Below the pieces are notes generated by a model. It was not told the origin of the DNA and searched no databases. It saw only the letters and a list, made by a program, of their open reading frames with translations. The position numbers were made by a program, and so were the translations under genes. This document shows, one piece after another, positions 17,962 through 26,547 of a stretch of 64,000 nucleotides of DNA. This stretch comes from Lachnospiraceae bacterium (GTDB taxonomy: Bacteria > Bacillota > Clostridia > Lachnospirales > Lachnospiraceae): contig CAJTDN010000008.1 in assembly GCA_910574865.1 (NCBI GenBank), forward strand, positions 186,001 to 250,000, in the 5' to 3' direction. Each line of letters starts with the position of its first letter. Positions within the stretch are counted from its first letter, which is position 1.

Positions 17962-18507
17962 ATGAAACCTGATATACGCGTGCGCCACACAAAAGATAGA
18001 GTCAGAAAAGCGTTTTTCCAACTTTTGAACACAAAGGAGTTTTCTCAAATCACCGTGACAGAACTCTGCCAAATAGCCGAAATCAACCGCACGACCTTTT
18101 ACAAGCATTATCTAGACATGACCGACTTATTGGAAAAAATAGAAAACGACATCTTAGAGGACACCAAGCAACAATGGAAATGCCTGCATCCAAAAAGCAC
18201 CGTAGAAGGCATGGAACACATTTTTTCAACCCTGCAGACCAGACAATACAAGTCCGTCTCCCACATTTTCCAGGCAGACCCACTGTTCTCTTTCAAATTG
18301 TCCGAAGTCATCTGCCAGAGTATCGTGCCAAATTTTGGCGACACGCCCTATACCCCAAAAGAGCAGGCCATAATCCAAAGAATCATGGTTTATGGCTATG
18401 GCAGTGTCACGCGAAATTGGTTGCTGTCCCCACAAGATGAAAAAATGTCCGCCCGCCAGCTTGCCGAATTTTTATTTCACTTGACAGAAAAGCTTACCAA
18501 TTCCTAA
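17962..18507 (+). CDS. TetR/AcrR-family transcriptional regulator
   Basis: 181 aa. The N-terminal 60 residues form a TetR helix-turn-helix (RVRKAFFQLLNTKEFSQITVTEL then EINRTTFYKHYLDM); the rest is a helical ligand domain with a C-terminus resembling the DhaS/TetR_C_8 group. AAGGAG precedes ATG 17962. It is divergent from the seven-gene glycan operon, with two CAACA-type palindromes between, so it probably represses that operon and itself until a sugar ligand is bound (inference). Confidence 0.9.
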   Translation: MKPDIRVRHTKDRVRKAFFQLLNTKEFSQITVTELCQIAEINRTTFYKHYLDMTDLLEKIENDILEDTKQQWKCLHPKSTVEGMEHIFSTLQTRQYKSVSHIFQADPLFSFKLSEVICQSIVPNFGDTPYTPKEQAIIQRIMVYGYGSVTRNWLLSPQDEKMSARQLAEFLFHLTEKLTNS

Positions 18508-18518
18508 GCCGTTTTCCT

Positions 18519-18587
18519 ACCGACCATCATCCAAAATCAACCGACCATCGCAAATCTATTGAAACCATCCTACATTTTTCCTATACT
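18519..18587 (+). promoter_or_regulatory. promoter with three ACCATC direct repeats (LytTR-type boxes)
   Basis: ACCGACCATC occurs at 18519-18528 and 18540-18549, and AAACCATCC at 18562-18570, so the ACCATC cores are 21 and 20 bp apart. Direct repeats two helical turns apart are the hallmark of LytTR-domain binding. A -10 TATACT lies at 18582-18587. Autoregulation of the LytTR gene downstream is inferred. Confidence 0.65.
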
Positions 18588-18643
18588 GTTACACGAAGAA
18601 CACAACTTACTTTAAGGTAGTTGCCCATTGCAAGGAGGTGATT

Positions 18644-19087
18644 ATGATGCAAGTAGAAATACGGATTGACGAATCTTGTGCGAAACCCAAAATCATCATC
18701 ATGACGGCTTCCATGACGGAAGAAATAAACCGCGTCGTGGCGATGTTGTCGGAAAACGTTCCGCAAATCATTTCCGGCAGCAAAGACGACAAAGTCGAAG
18801 TGCTTGAACAAGCGAACCTGATTCGCATTTATGCGAGCGGTGGAAAGGTATTCGCGGCCACCGACAAAGGGGAATACGTCCTCCGCCTCCGGCTCTACGA
18901 GTTGGAAGAACGCCTGGATGCCAGGCAATTCGTCCGCATCTCGAATTCGGAAATCGTCAACTTACGAAAAGTCAGTAATTTTGACTTAAGCTTTACGGGA
19001 ACGATTTGTGTCAAACTACAGGACGGCACGGTGACTTACGTTTCCAGACGATACGTTCCGAAAATCAAGAAAATTTTGGGGCTGTGA
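18644..19087 (+). CDS. LytTR-domain DNA-binding regulator
   Basis: About 147 aa. The C-terminal 95 residues are a LytTR domain: ANLIRIYASGGKVFAATDKGEYVLR, then QFVRISNSEIVNLRKVS and GTVTYVSRRYVPKIKKIL. There is no receiver domain. AAGGAGG at 18632-18638 fits ATG 18644 or 18647 rather than the upstream GTG. It is paired with a DUF3021 membrane protein, a common Firmicutes pair in which the membrane partner restrains the regulator (family knowledge). Confidence 0.93.
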   Translation: MMQVEIRIDESCAKPKIIIMTASMTEEINRVVAMLSENVPQIISGSKDDKVEVLEQANLIRIYASGGKVFAATDKGEYVLRLRLYELEERLDARQFVRISNSEIVNLRKVSNFDLSFTGTICVKLQDGTVTYVSRRYVPKIKKILGL

Positions 19088-19188
19088 CACGTCACATATT
19101 TCATTTTAAAAAAGAGGTAGGATATGGCATGTTTTTCGCGCAAAAAGAAAAAAAGGAAAATAATAAGAAGAATAGGAAGGTGACTAAA

Positions 19189-19677
19189 ATGAAAAAGGAA
19201 ATGAACCTAAAAAAACAGATTTTTTTACGTGGCCTCCTGGGAATTCCACTTGGAATCACCATCGGGTATTTGATTACCATCGTCCTTTCCCTCGTCTGGG
19301 GAAACGGGTATTATTCGCCCTGCGTGCCATCGCTTGCTTCCATCATGGGCAGTGAAATCGGCGCGGTCGTCCTGCAGACGGCACTCTGCGCCTTGCTGGG
19401 CGTCAGCTTCGGGGCGACCTCCGTCATATGGCAAATCGAACATTGGGGCATCGTAAAACAGACTGGAATTTATTTCCTCATCAATTCCATCGTCATGATG
19501 CCGGTTGCATACTTCTCGTACTGGATGGAGCATACCCTGGCGGGATTCCTTCAATATTTCGGGATTTTCATCCTCATCTTTGCCATCGTGTGGGGGGTAC
19601 AATTTGTCCGTGGCAGACGGGACGTCGACGCGATGAACAAAAGACTGCACGGCACAAGGCAGGATAAAGACAAATAA
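19189..19677 (+). CDS. DUF3021-type membrane protein, LytTR partner
   Basis: 162 aa with four hydrophobic helices (about residues 12-32, 55-78, 90-112, 120-140). Size, topology and place directly after a LytTR gene match DUF3021 proteins. ATG 19189 is preferred because AGGAAGG lies before it; the longer frame overlaps the LytTR gene. The C-terminus is charged (DVDAMNKRLHGTRQDKDK). Likely a membrane control partner of the regulator; mechanism unproven. Confidence 0.85.
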   Translation: MKKEMNLKKQIFLRGLLGIPLGITIGYLITIVLSLVWGNGYYSPCVPSLASIMGSEIGAVVLQTALCALLGVSFGATSVIWQIEHWGIVKQTGIYFLINSIVMMPVAYFSYWMEHTLAGFLQYFGIFILIFAIVWGVQFVRGRRDVDAMNKRLHGTRQDKDK

Positions 19678-19684
19678 GGCTATT

Positions 19685-19728
19685 AGGAAATGTGGGAGCC
19701 TTCCTCCCGGAAGACCCCCACATTTCCT
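19685..19728. terminator. intrinsic terminator-like hairpin after the LytTR operon
   Basis: AGGAAATGTGGG (19685-19696) pairs perfectly with CCCACATTTCCT (19717-19728). It lies between the plus-strand DUF3021 gene and the minus-strand ATPase end, so it may serve both directions. Confidence 0.65.
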
Positions 19729-19787
19729 TTGAGGACATCCCATCCTCTTATCATTTTTCCAAGCCAACAAAACAACACGCCAAAATT

Positions 19788-21116
19788 TCATAAAAAACAC
19801 GTCATATACACCGGCAGGCATACAATCTCCCCCTCTTTTTTCAAATCCTTCGTATAGACCAGATATTGCTGGAGAATTCTGCCTGAATATTTCCTCGCGA
19901 ACACGTCCAACGACGTATGTGTTTTGTATCCTGAAGATTTCACCTCCAACGGACACACCTTATTTTTCCTAGACAATAGGAAATCTATCTCATAATTATG
20001 TCTGGAGGATTCATTCATGAACGTGTGGTAAAATAATTCATTTCCATTTACCGTCAAAATCTGCGCCACCACATTTTCATACAGATATCCCAAATTTGTC
20101 CCCAACTTATCATTCAAAAGTTTTTCATAAATGATATTTTCCGTGAAATCCTTGTCTTTAAACATCAACGTCGCGAACAAACCCGTATCACATAAAAACA
20201 GCTTGAATTTCGCCAAATCCTTGTGACTCGACATCCCCGCGCCCGGGTCATTGGAATGATAAGATACCAAAACCGTCTTGGAATCTTTTAACTGGGCAAT
20301 CAATTCCAAGATGCCATCTGCACGTTCCCCCGACAACACGCCAGAAACCTGATACCGGGACGCGTTTTTGTTCAACTGTGCCGGAATCGCGTCGAACAGC
20401 AAGGAAAGTTTTCCCGTTGGATCAATCTTTCGAAAATCATCCTCGTACAAATTCAATATGTCACGCTTGATTTCATCCACTTTTCTAAAATTGTTCGTTC
20501 GGATATATTCATCCACCGCCTGCGGCATCCCGCCAACCAACATATATAATCGAAAATCCCTAAGCAACTTTCGGTTCATCCGTTCTCCGACCGATTTCTT
20601 TGCCTCATACAGATTCTTTAAAATCGGCATCGTAGTCCCGTCACCAACGGCCCACAAGAACTCTTCATAATCCATCGGATACATTTCTATCTTACGTTCT
20701 TCGCTTGGGATAAGGATATCCTTGACATTCCGGCGAATGGAAATCAATGACCCCGTCTCAATATAGTCATACCGACCGTCTTTAACTAACGATTTAATCG
20801 CTTGCCTTGCCAACGGGCAAAGTTGCACTTCGTCAAAAACAATCAACGACTCCCGCTCATACAAATCTACTTTACATTGCAATTGTAATTGCAAAAACAA
20901 ATAATTCAAATCCGACAAATCCTCAAACAGTTCTCGAATTGATTTCGACGCGATGGCAAAATCAATAAACACGTAACTCTTATACTCTCTTTTTGCAAAC
21001 TCCTCGACAATGGTGGACTTGCCCACCCGCCTTGCCCCTTCCACCAAAAGTGCCGTTTCTCCATCCGATTCCCGCTTCCATTCCAGCAATTTTTCATATA
21101 TTTTCCTTTTAAACAT
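19788..21116 (-). CDS. AAA-type ATPase with DUF4143 domain
   Basis: 442 aa. Walker A GARRVGKST (about residue 27) and Walker B LIVFDEVQ, then the AAA_14 fold and a C-terminal DUF4143 nuclease-like region with EIDFLLSRKNKVCPLEVK. Function of this widespread family is unknown; proposed roles include stress or mobile-element control. GGAGG eight bases before ATG 21116 sets the start. A second, divergent member lies at 28980-30239. Confidence 0.92.
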   Translation of the reverse strand: MFKRKIYEKLLEWKRESDGETALLVEGARRVGKSTIVEEFAKREYKSYVFIDFAIASKSIRELFEDLSDLNYLFLQLQLQCKVDLYERESLIVFDEVQLCPLARQAIKSLVKDGRYDYIETGSLISIRRNVKDILIPSEERKIEMYPMDYEEFLWAVGDGTTMPILKNLYEAKKSVGERMNRKLLRDFRLYMLVGGMPQAVDEYIRTNNFRKVDEIKRDILNLYEDDFRKIDPTGKLSLLFDAIPAQLNKNASRYQVSGVLSGERADGILELIAQLKDSKTVLVSYHSNDPGAGMSSHKDLAKFKLFLCDTGLFATLMFKDKDFTENIIYEKLLNDKLGTNLGYLYENVVAQILTVNGNELFYHTFMNESSRHNYEIDFLLSRKNKVCPLEVKSSGYKTHTSLDVFARKYSGRILQQYLVYTKDLKKEGEIVCLPVYMTCFL

Positions 21117-21131
21117 GAACTGTCCTCCAAA

Positions 21132-21188
21132 CAAAATCGCGTTTTCTTTTTGCCCGCATTTCTGCAAAATCGCGTTTTCTGTATTATA
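21132..21188 (-). promoter_or_regulatory. promoter with duplicated 16-bp box before the ATPase
   Basis: On the minus strand AGAAAACGCGATTTTG occurs twice (21165-21180 and 21132-21147), 33 bp apart, exact copies. A TATAAT -10 (21183-21188) lies just upstream, so the boxes sit at about +1 and +33, before the ribosome binding site. They look like operator sites; the regulator is unknown. Confidence 0.55.
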
Positions 21189-21250
21189 TCACAGAATCAA
21201 ATTTTTTAAAAGGAAAAGATTCTCATATTCTCATTGACCGCTAAAGGCCA

Positions 21251-22570
21251 CTAAACTCGCCGCCAAGATTGTTTCACCATCACAAACGCCACTCCCGCCG
21301 CCAGCGCCGCGGACAGTGGCAGCGCGTACCAAATCCCTTCCAACCCACAAACCTGATTTAAAACCACGACCAGCGGGATGAAGCAAACCACGTAATTGCA
21401 CGCCGTGCATGCCAGCGCCCGATATTTTTTCCCAACCGCCTGCAAATATGTCGCCAGGACGTACTGCAGGCCGCTAAAGACAAGCCCCGCGTTGACGATT
21501 GCCAGCACGTGGCCGCCCAGTTCCACGGCCGCCGCATCCGACGTGAACAAGCGCATCATCCATTCAGAAACGGCCAACGTGACCACAAAAACGGCCGCGC
21601 CATAGCCAGCCGCCGCGAAGGAGGCCGCCTGAAGCGTTTCACGCACCCGCTTTCTTTTCCGCGCGCCCTCGTTATATCCGATGATTGGCTGCATTCCCTG
21701 GGCCAGACCGGTAATGGGAAAAACAAAAAACGCGTTCACCTTGCTGACGAGTCCATAGACGTTAATGGGCAGGCTCCCGTATTGTTTCAAAAAACGGTTC
21801 ACGACAACGATGGAAACGGCCGCCCCCGACATTTGTACGAAGGACGGCAGGCCGGTCAACAAGATTTCCCGCAAGCAACGTGGATTGGGAATGAAATGCC
21901 GCCACGATAGGCGCAGCGCGCTCCTTCCAGAAAAATAGAAAAAATAAATGCTCATGCCCATGGAAATCATTTGCGACAATACCGTCGCCCCCGCCGCGCC
22001 TTTTACGCCCCAGTGGAACCCGAAAATGAAAAGCACGTCCAACACGACGTTCGCCGTCACCGGGATTACCCAGATGTACATCGCGTATTTGCCGTCCCCC
22101 TCCGCCCGGATCAAATTGGAAAAGCCGGTACTTGTCACCGCTCCCAGCAGGATGATTCCCGTATACTCCCGCGCATACGGCAAAAGTTCTTCCGTGATTC
22201 CCATCGCGTACAGCAATTCGTCCAAAAACAAGAGGCCAAAAATGGTGACGCAGACCGCCACCGCGTAAAACGCGCCAAACGTCTGGGCGGCCGCCCGATT
22301 GGCCCCCTCATAATCCTTCTCCCCCAACGCCCGCGATAGGACGCACGCCCCGCCACTCCCGAGCGTCGAGGACACGGCCGACAAAAAGAGGAACAGCGGA
22401 AAAGAGACGGACACCCCGCCGACCGCGTCCATTCCCGCACCGGCGGAAATGAACAGCGTGTCAAACAGATTGTACAGATTATACGCCATGACCCCCACGA
22501 TGGACGGCGCGGCCATTTTCCAAAGCAGCTTCCTCACCGGCATGGTTCCCAGGAAATCACGCTTCTCCAT
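21251..22570 (-). CDS. MATE-family efflux transporter
   Basis: 439 aa, about 12 membrane helices. Begins MEKRDFLGTMPVRKLLWKMAAPSIVGV and has the internal two-fold repeat of MATE proteins, with AQGMQPIIGYNEGARKRKRV at the second half. Its ATG lies inside the 3' end of the phosphotransferase gene (14-bp overlap), so the two are translationally coupled. Only distantly like the MATE gene at 2907. Substrate unknown. Confidence 0.93.
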   Translation of the reverse strand: MEKRDFLGTMPVRKLLWKMAAPSIVGVMAYNLYNLFDTLFISAGAGMDAVGGVSVSFPLFLFLSAVSSTLGSGGACVLSRALGEKDYEGANRAAAQTFGAFYAVAVCVTIFGLLFLDELLYAMGITEELLPYAREYTGIILLGAVTSTGFSNLIRAEGDGKYAMYIWVIPVTANVVLDVLFIFGFHWGVKGAAGATVLSQMISMGMSIYFFYFSGRSALRLSWRHFIPNPRCLREILLTGLPSFVQMSGAAVSIVVVNRFLKQYGSLPINVYGLVSKVNAFFVFPITGLAQGMQPIIGYNEGARKRKRVRETLQAASFAAAGYGAAVFVVTLAVSEWMMRLFTSDAAAVELGGHVLAIVNAGLVFSGLQYVLATYLQAVGKKYRALACTACNYVVCFIPLVVVLNQVCGLEGIWYALPLSAALAAGVAFVMVKQSWRRV

Positions 22571-23615
22571 GTTCCAATCCCTTCAAACATTTCTCGACCT
22601 GCGCCTTCGCCCACGTTCCCTGCATCTTCGCATAAACGGCCCCATAGCGGAACGTCTCGGCCGCCATGATGACACAAATATACATGCGGTAAAGCAAAAA
22701 ACGTTTCCAGTCCGCCCCGGTAAATTCCTCCCGTCCGCTCGCTTTCAAGTACGCGTCCAAAAATTCCGTCTCCTTCCGGATGTCGTCCGTCAGGATAAAC
22801 GCCGCCGGAAAATCCGCCATCGCGTCGCCCCAGAAGGACCGCTCGAAGTCCACGATACCCTCGATTTCATATCCGTTTTCCCACTCCCTGACGAAAACAT
22901 TTCCCTCGTGGCAATCGTACTCCACGAGCGAGGGACTGTCACATTCCTCCAAATAAAAAAGGTTCGCTTTCAAAACGTCCTCGATTCTCTGGTATGGAAG
23001 CTTCACCTTGTGCTCCCTCGCATCCGCGAGGATTTGCCGAAACATCTGGGAAAACGCTTCTTTCCACGTGCTATACTGGCACGCCGGGTCGTCGCTGAAA
23101 TACCCATAATACCCGCCCTTGACATGGTGAATCTGTTCCAAATGACGCGCCAGCTCGGCCTTCACGCGCCCAAGGTTTTCCTTTTCCATTTTTTTCGAAA
23201 CCGCCGAGAGCGGCACGCCCTCCAAGGCCGTCATGAAAAAATAATTGCTCTTGATATGCGTCTTGCTAAAATCATGCGCCAACACCTCCGGCACCGGCAC
23301 GCTCGTCTGCTCTCGAATCAGCCGGTAGCACTCCACCTCCGTCGGCATCACGTCCCGCTCATAGGTAAGCAGGGTCGTCCCCGGAATCACGCCCACTTTC
23401 AAAACGACTTTATCCAACCCTTTGGTTCGATTCTCCCGCCCCGCACCTACAGAACCATTTCTTGCCCCATCCACAAGGCGGACCAGGTAGATGGCGTTGA
23501 ACATCCCGCCCTTTAATTCTTCGATGCCCGACACCTCGCACGAGTCCCCGAAATTGACCTTGACCAGCTTTTTGATTTCCCCTTCGGATAATAAATTTTT
23601 CGTTTTACTCTTCAT
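22557..23615 (-). CDS. APH-fold phosphotransferase family protein
   Basis: 352 aa with an aminoglycoside-phosphotransferase/kinase-like fold: N-lobe lysine in KVVLKVGVIPG, catalytic loop LVEYDCHEGNVF (Asp and Asn of the Brenner-like motif) and metal-binding Asp in EGIVDFERSFWGD. The catalytic loop has D-C-H rather than H-x-D spacing. AAGGAG six bases before ATG 23615 sets the start. Coupled to a MATE pump, so it may modify a small molecule that is then exported; a resistance role is not shown. Confidence 0.85.
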   Translation of the reverse strand: MKSKTKNLLSEGEIKKLVKVNFGDSCEVSGIEELKGGMFNAIYLVRLVDGARNGSVGAGRENRTKGLDKVVLKVGVIPGTTLLTYERDVMPTEVECYRLIREQTSVPVPEVLAHDFSKTHIKSNYFFMTALEGVPLSAVSKKMEKENLGRVKAELARHLEQIHHVKGGYYGYFSDDPACQYSTWKEAFSQMFRQILADAREHKVKLPYQRIEDVLKANLFYLEECDSPSLVEYDCHEGNVFVREWENGYEIEGIVDFERSFWGDAMADFPAAFILTDDIRKETEFLDAYLKASGREEFTGADWKRFLLYRMYICVIMAAETFRYGAVYAKMQGTWAKAQVEKCLKGLEHGEA

Positions 23616-23636
23616 CTTCGTCTCCTTCACTATAAA

Positions 23637-23702
23637 ATACCGTTAGTCCACGATGAAGCCTCGCCCGCCTCGGGGTGATTTTTCATCATGGACTAACGGT
23701 AT
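23637..23702 (-). terminator. 21-bp-stem hairpin between AraC and APH genes
   Basis: The arms at 23637-23657 and 23682-23702 are complementary over 21 bp with one mismatch, enclosing a GC-rich loop. On the minus strand TATTTTATAG follows, so it can end the AraC transcript. It lies 22 bp before the phosphotransferase start and could also attenuate it. Confidence 0.6.
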
Positions 23703-23710
23703 CATAAATT

Positions 23711-24910
23711 TCATGGAAATACAATCTTCTCAGGGGACGCGTCCCTTTCCCCAGGGGACATGTACATTTTCCGATAGGCCGCGGGCGTCATATGGAACAC
23801 TTCCGAAAACCGCTTGTAAAACCCGGCCGTCGCCTGATACCCCACTATCTTCGCGACTTCCTCCACCGAAATGTCCGTCCCGTTCAGAAGCGTCGCCGCC
23901 TCCTCCATGCGGGTTCTCTGCAAAATGTCGGAAAACGTCCCGCCCCCCGTGCTTTCCGCGATTTTGCGGCGAAGCTGCCTGCCGCTGTATCCCGTCAATG
24001 CCGCCAGTTCCTCAAGGTTCGCATCTTGCAAATGTCCCCTCACGTAGGCAAACACTTCTTTGAGGATTCCCTCGTTTGTATGTTCCACGTCACCTCGTTT
24101 TAAACGTCCACGGTTCAATCCGACCAAAAGCAGTACCAAAAGACTTTGAATGGCCGAACCCTGATAAGTGGTTCCCCAATACGCTTCCTGCATAAGCGCC
24201 TCAATCAAACGATCCGTTTGCGGTTTCATGCCCGCCACGCCCCGGAAAATGTAAAGTTCGTTCTTTTTCTTTAAAAACTCCACGAAATTATCCCCGGAAT
24301 CCTCGGTGGAATCCGCCATGAAATGCATTTTCCCGCCTTCTTCCATGCGTCCAAGCATTTCCCGCATCATCGGGCAGGGAATGATGATTTTTAGAATCAA
24401 ATCCCCTTTCCGGCAGGGCAGCATGGCGTGCACCATTCCCGGAGTCAGGATGCACAAGTCTCCCTCCGACAAGGCCAACGCCTCCTGAGCCCCCATGACC
24501 TTTTGTCCGCCCCTTCCGCGCCACACGTAAATCATTTCATAAAAATCGTGGCCATGAAAATACGGCATCTGGCACGTCGTGTGCTTGCGAATGCTAAATT
24601 CTGCCGAAACCCGCACCAGGATTTCGCGGATGGAGAAGGAAAAGACGTCTTCCTCCTTTTTTCCATGGGCGGCAATCCATGCGGCCACGTCCCTGTTCTT
24701 CACGGAATCGTCACCCTTTCCAGATACCCCATGCCCCATCCGCCGTTCATAGAATTCCCTGATTTTTTGCATGACGCGGCCGCCATTTTCAAACTCATCA
24801 TTGACGGCCGCTTCCAGCCCTTCCCCCAACCGATACGCGTCCTCCGCCTCTTGCCGCTCAAACTCCGCCGCCAGCCTCGCGTCTATCAACCCACTCTGTA
24901 ACTCGTACAC
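23711..24910 (-). CDS. AraC-family transcriptional regulator
   Basis: About 399 aa. A cupin-type ligand domain (MPYFHGHDFYEMIYVWRG...DLCILTPGMVHAM) is followed by a C-terminal two-helix-turn-helix AraC domain (LEELAALTGYSGRQLRRKIAES, ISVEEVAKIVGYQATAGFYKRF). Start uncertain: GGAAGGGGAG lies just before GTG 24910, used here; the frame stays open to GTG 24979 but with no ribosome site and through a hairpin-rich stretch. Residues before the cupin are a charged helical extension. Likely controls a neighbouring carbohydrate or detoxification gene. Confidence 0.9.
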   Translation of the reverse strand: MYELQSGLIDARLAAEFERQEAEDAYRLGEGLEAAVNDEFENGGRVMQKIREFYERRMGHGVSGKGDDSVKNRDVAAWIAAHGKKEEDVFSFSIREILVRVSAEFSIRKHTTCQMPYFHGHDFYEMIYVWRGRGGQKVMGAQEALALSEGDLCILTPGMVHAMLPCRKGDLILKIIIPCPMMREMLGRMEEGGKMHFMADSTEDSGDNFVEFLKKKNELYIFRGVAGMKPQTDRLIEALMQEAYWGTTYQGSAIQSLLVLLLVGLNRGRLKRGDVEHTNEGILKEVFAYVRGHLQDANLEELAALTGYSGRQLRRKIAESTGGGTFSDILQRTRMEEAATLLNGTDISVEEVAKIVGYQATAGFYKRFSEVFHMTPAAYRKMYMSPGERDASPEKIVFP

Positions 24911-24945
24911 CAACGCTCCCCTTCCCCCGACAATTCTTTCCCAAT

Positions 24946-25124
24946 CAAGAACGCCGCCGGCGTTCTTGCGGCGGCGCACAAGTCAGCTATGCTGACAAAA
25001 TACATCTTTGTGCGCCTGCCATCCGCCGGAGGCTTTATCTCAGTCAGAGATTGGACTCCCACTAAGACAAATTTATTTTTACTCACCACTTAAAGAAGCG
25101 GGAGTCTTCTTCGACTGAGATAAA
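24946..25124. repeat. three-hairpin intergenic element
   Basis: Three nested or serial hairpins occupy the gap between the AraC and hydrolase genes. CAAGAACGCCG (24946-24956) pairs with CGGCGTTCTTG (24958-24968 region); GCGCACAA pairs with TTGTGCGC (24974-24981 and 25008-25015) around an inner GTCAGC-TAT-GCTGAC; TTTATCTCAGTC (25034-25045) pairs with GACTGAGATAAA (25113-25124). No coding potential seen in the last part. Confidence 0.55.
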
Positions 25125-25134
25125 CGCTCTATCG

Positions 25135-26079
25135 TCAGTCCAATTGCTTCCTTCCAATCACGATGGAGGCGAATCCGGGCGACAAAAAGTCCGCCATCGT
25201 CTGCCCCGGACGCATGCACTGGCGCACGTCCTCCCCTTTGCAAAACGGCGAGGAAAACGGAAACCCTTTCTCGAAATCCAAATGTCGCGCCACATCCATA
25301 TAATCTTGTAACACGGCTTTTGGCCTCATTTCAAAGTCATGCGCCATGACGATTCTCTCGAAATCGATTCCATTCGCCTTCTCCAGCGTCTCCCGATAAA
25401 CGGAAAGCGGCTCGGACTCCTCCAAAAACAACCACAAACCACTATTGATAGCATCGCCCACGTAAAGCAGCTTTTCCTCCGGGCACAACAAACCGATACT
25501 GCCCTTCGTATGTCCCGGCAGTTCGACGACCCGCAGCGTCCTCCCGCCGAGGTCGAACACATGCCCCTCCTCCACGGGAACCAGATTGCCACACCCCATT
25601 TGCAGGTAACGTTCCGCGTCAAAATCCGCCGGAAGCGTCTCAATTCCCGGGAAACGTCCCGCGGACTCCTCGGCCATCCCGATTCCGTCCTTGCGCCCCT
25701 GCGGCGAATTGTGCTGCCGACATAACTCCATGTCCTTCGGATGGATATACACCTCTTCCTCAAACCAGCAGTTGCCACAAGCATGATCCAGATGCCCATG
25801 GGAATTGACCACGTAAAGCGGCAAATCCGTGACCGCGCGCACCGCCTCGTGCAAGTCGCCGAACCCATGCCCCGTGTCAAATAACAGCGCCCTTTCCTCT
25901 CCCACGATCAGGTCCATGTGCACGCCATTGTTAAAAATCCGGTAAATGCCGGGGCCGGCCTCCTTTATGTAATAGCACCCGACCTTTTTGCAGGCATTCA
26001 AATCACTCACAATCCGCTCCACATATGCCTGGTACATTTTAAGCCCTTCCTCCCGCGACATTTCCTTTGTCTCCGCCAT
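25135..26079 (-). CDS. metallo-beta-lactamase-fold hydrolase
   Basis: 314 aa. Metal motif SHGHLDHACGN (HxHxDH), then GHTKGSIGLL and the C-terminal MAHDFEM histidine. Cytoplasmic, no signal peptide. AAGGAGG nine bases before ATG 26079 sets the start; the longer frame adds 12 residues through that site. The fold covers lactonases, glyoxalase II and related esterases; this one cannot be assigned a substrate. Similar overall plan to the second hydrolase at 51356-52189. Confidence 0.9.
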   Translation of the reverse strand: MAETKEMSREEGLKMYQAYVERIVSDLNACKKVGCYYIKEAGPGIYRIFNNGVHMDLIVGEERALLFDTGHGFGDLHEAVRAVTDLPLYVVNSHGHLDHACGNCWFEEEVYIHPKDMELCRQHNSPQGRKDGIGMAEESAGRFPGIETLPADFDAERYLQMGCGNLVPVEEGHVFDLGGRTLRVVELPGHTKGSIGLLCPEEKLLYVGDAINSGLWLFLEESEPLSVYRETLEKANGIDFERIVMAHDFEMRPKAVLQDYMDVARHLDFEKGFPFSSPFCKGEDVRQCMRPGQTMADFLSPGFASIVIGRKQLD

Positions 26080-26138
26080 GTCAGACACGCCTCCTTTATT
26101 TTTTATATATTTCATGATGCCACAAAAAACTTGTCACC

Positions 26139-26544
26139 CTACTTTTTCCCCTTGGAAAATTCACTTGCCGCCTTCACCCATCCCATCAGCTCGCCGTCAA
26201 TCTCCTCTTCCGAAGCAACCAGTACATGATGCGTCCAACGGTTCGGATACGGCTCCACTGCCGCGTCGATACGGGGGGGATTCCACACGGTGTCCTAGCC
26301 CGAACGTGACCGTGATATAATCCTCCGGCCGTTCCTTCGCCTTGCGCACGGGGGCAAAGGAAACGAACGCGAACTGATATCCCTTCGCTTTCCCCGCGTC
26401 CAGTTTGTTGGCAAACGCGATTTGTGTTTTTTGTACTTTGACATCCACGTCCCCGACCTCCGCGAAAACCTTCCGCTCGAAGACTTCGTACAGCGGCAAT
26501 GCTCCCGGCTTCTTCTCAAAAAAACAAAGTATGCCCTGGTCCAT
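26139..26544 (-). pseudogene. DUF5655-like protein gene broken by a +1 frameshift in a 7-base run
   Basis: The first 90 residues (MDQGILCFFEKKPGALPLYE...EDYITVTFGLGHRVESP) are intact. At 26273-26279 a run of seven G (C on the coding strand) shifts the frame. With six bases the frame continues RIDAAVEPYPNRWTHHVLV...GELMGWVKAASEFSKGKK to a TAG at 26139, giving a normal about 134-aa protein. As written the product ends 26197 with a nonsense tail. Could be a true frameshift, slippage-based phase switch or sequencing error. Follows the ferredoxin-like gene in the same operon. Confidence 0.8.
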
Positions 26545-26547
26545 TTG

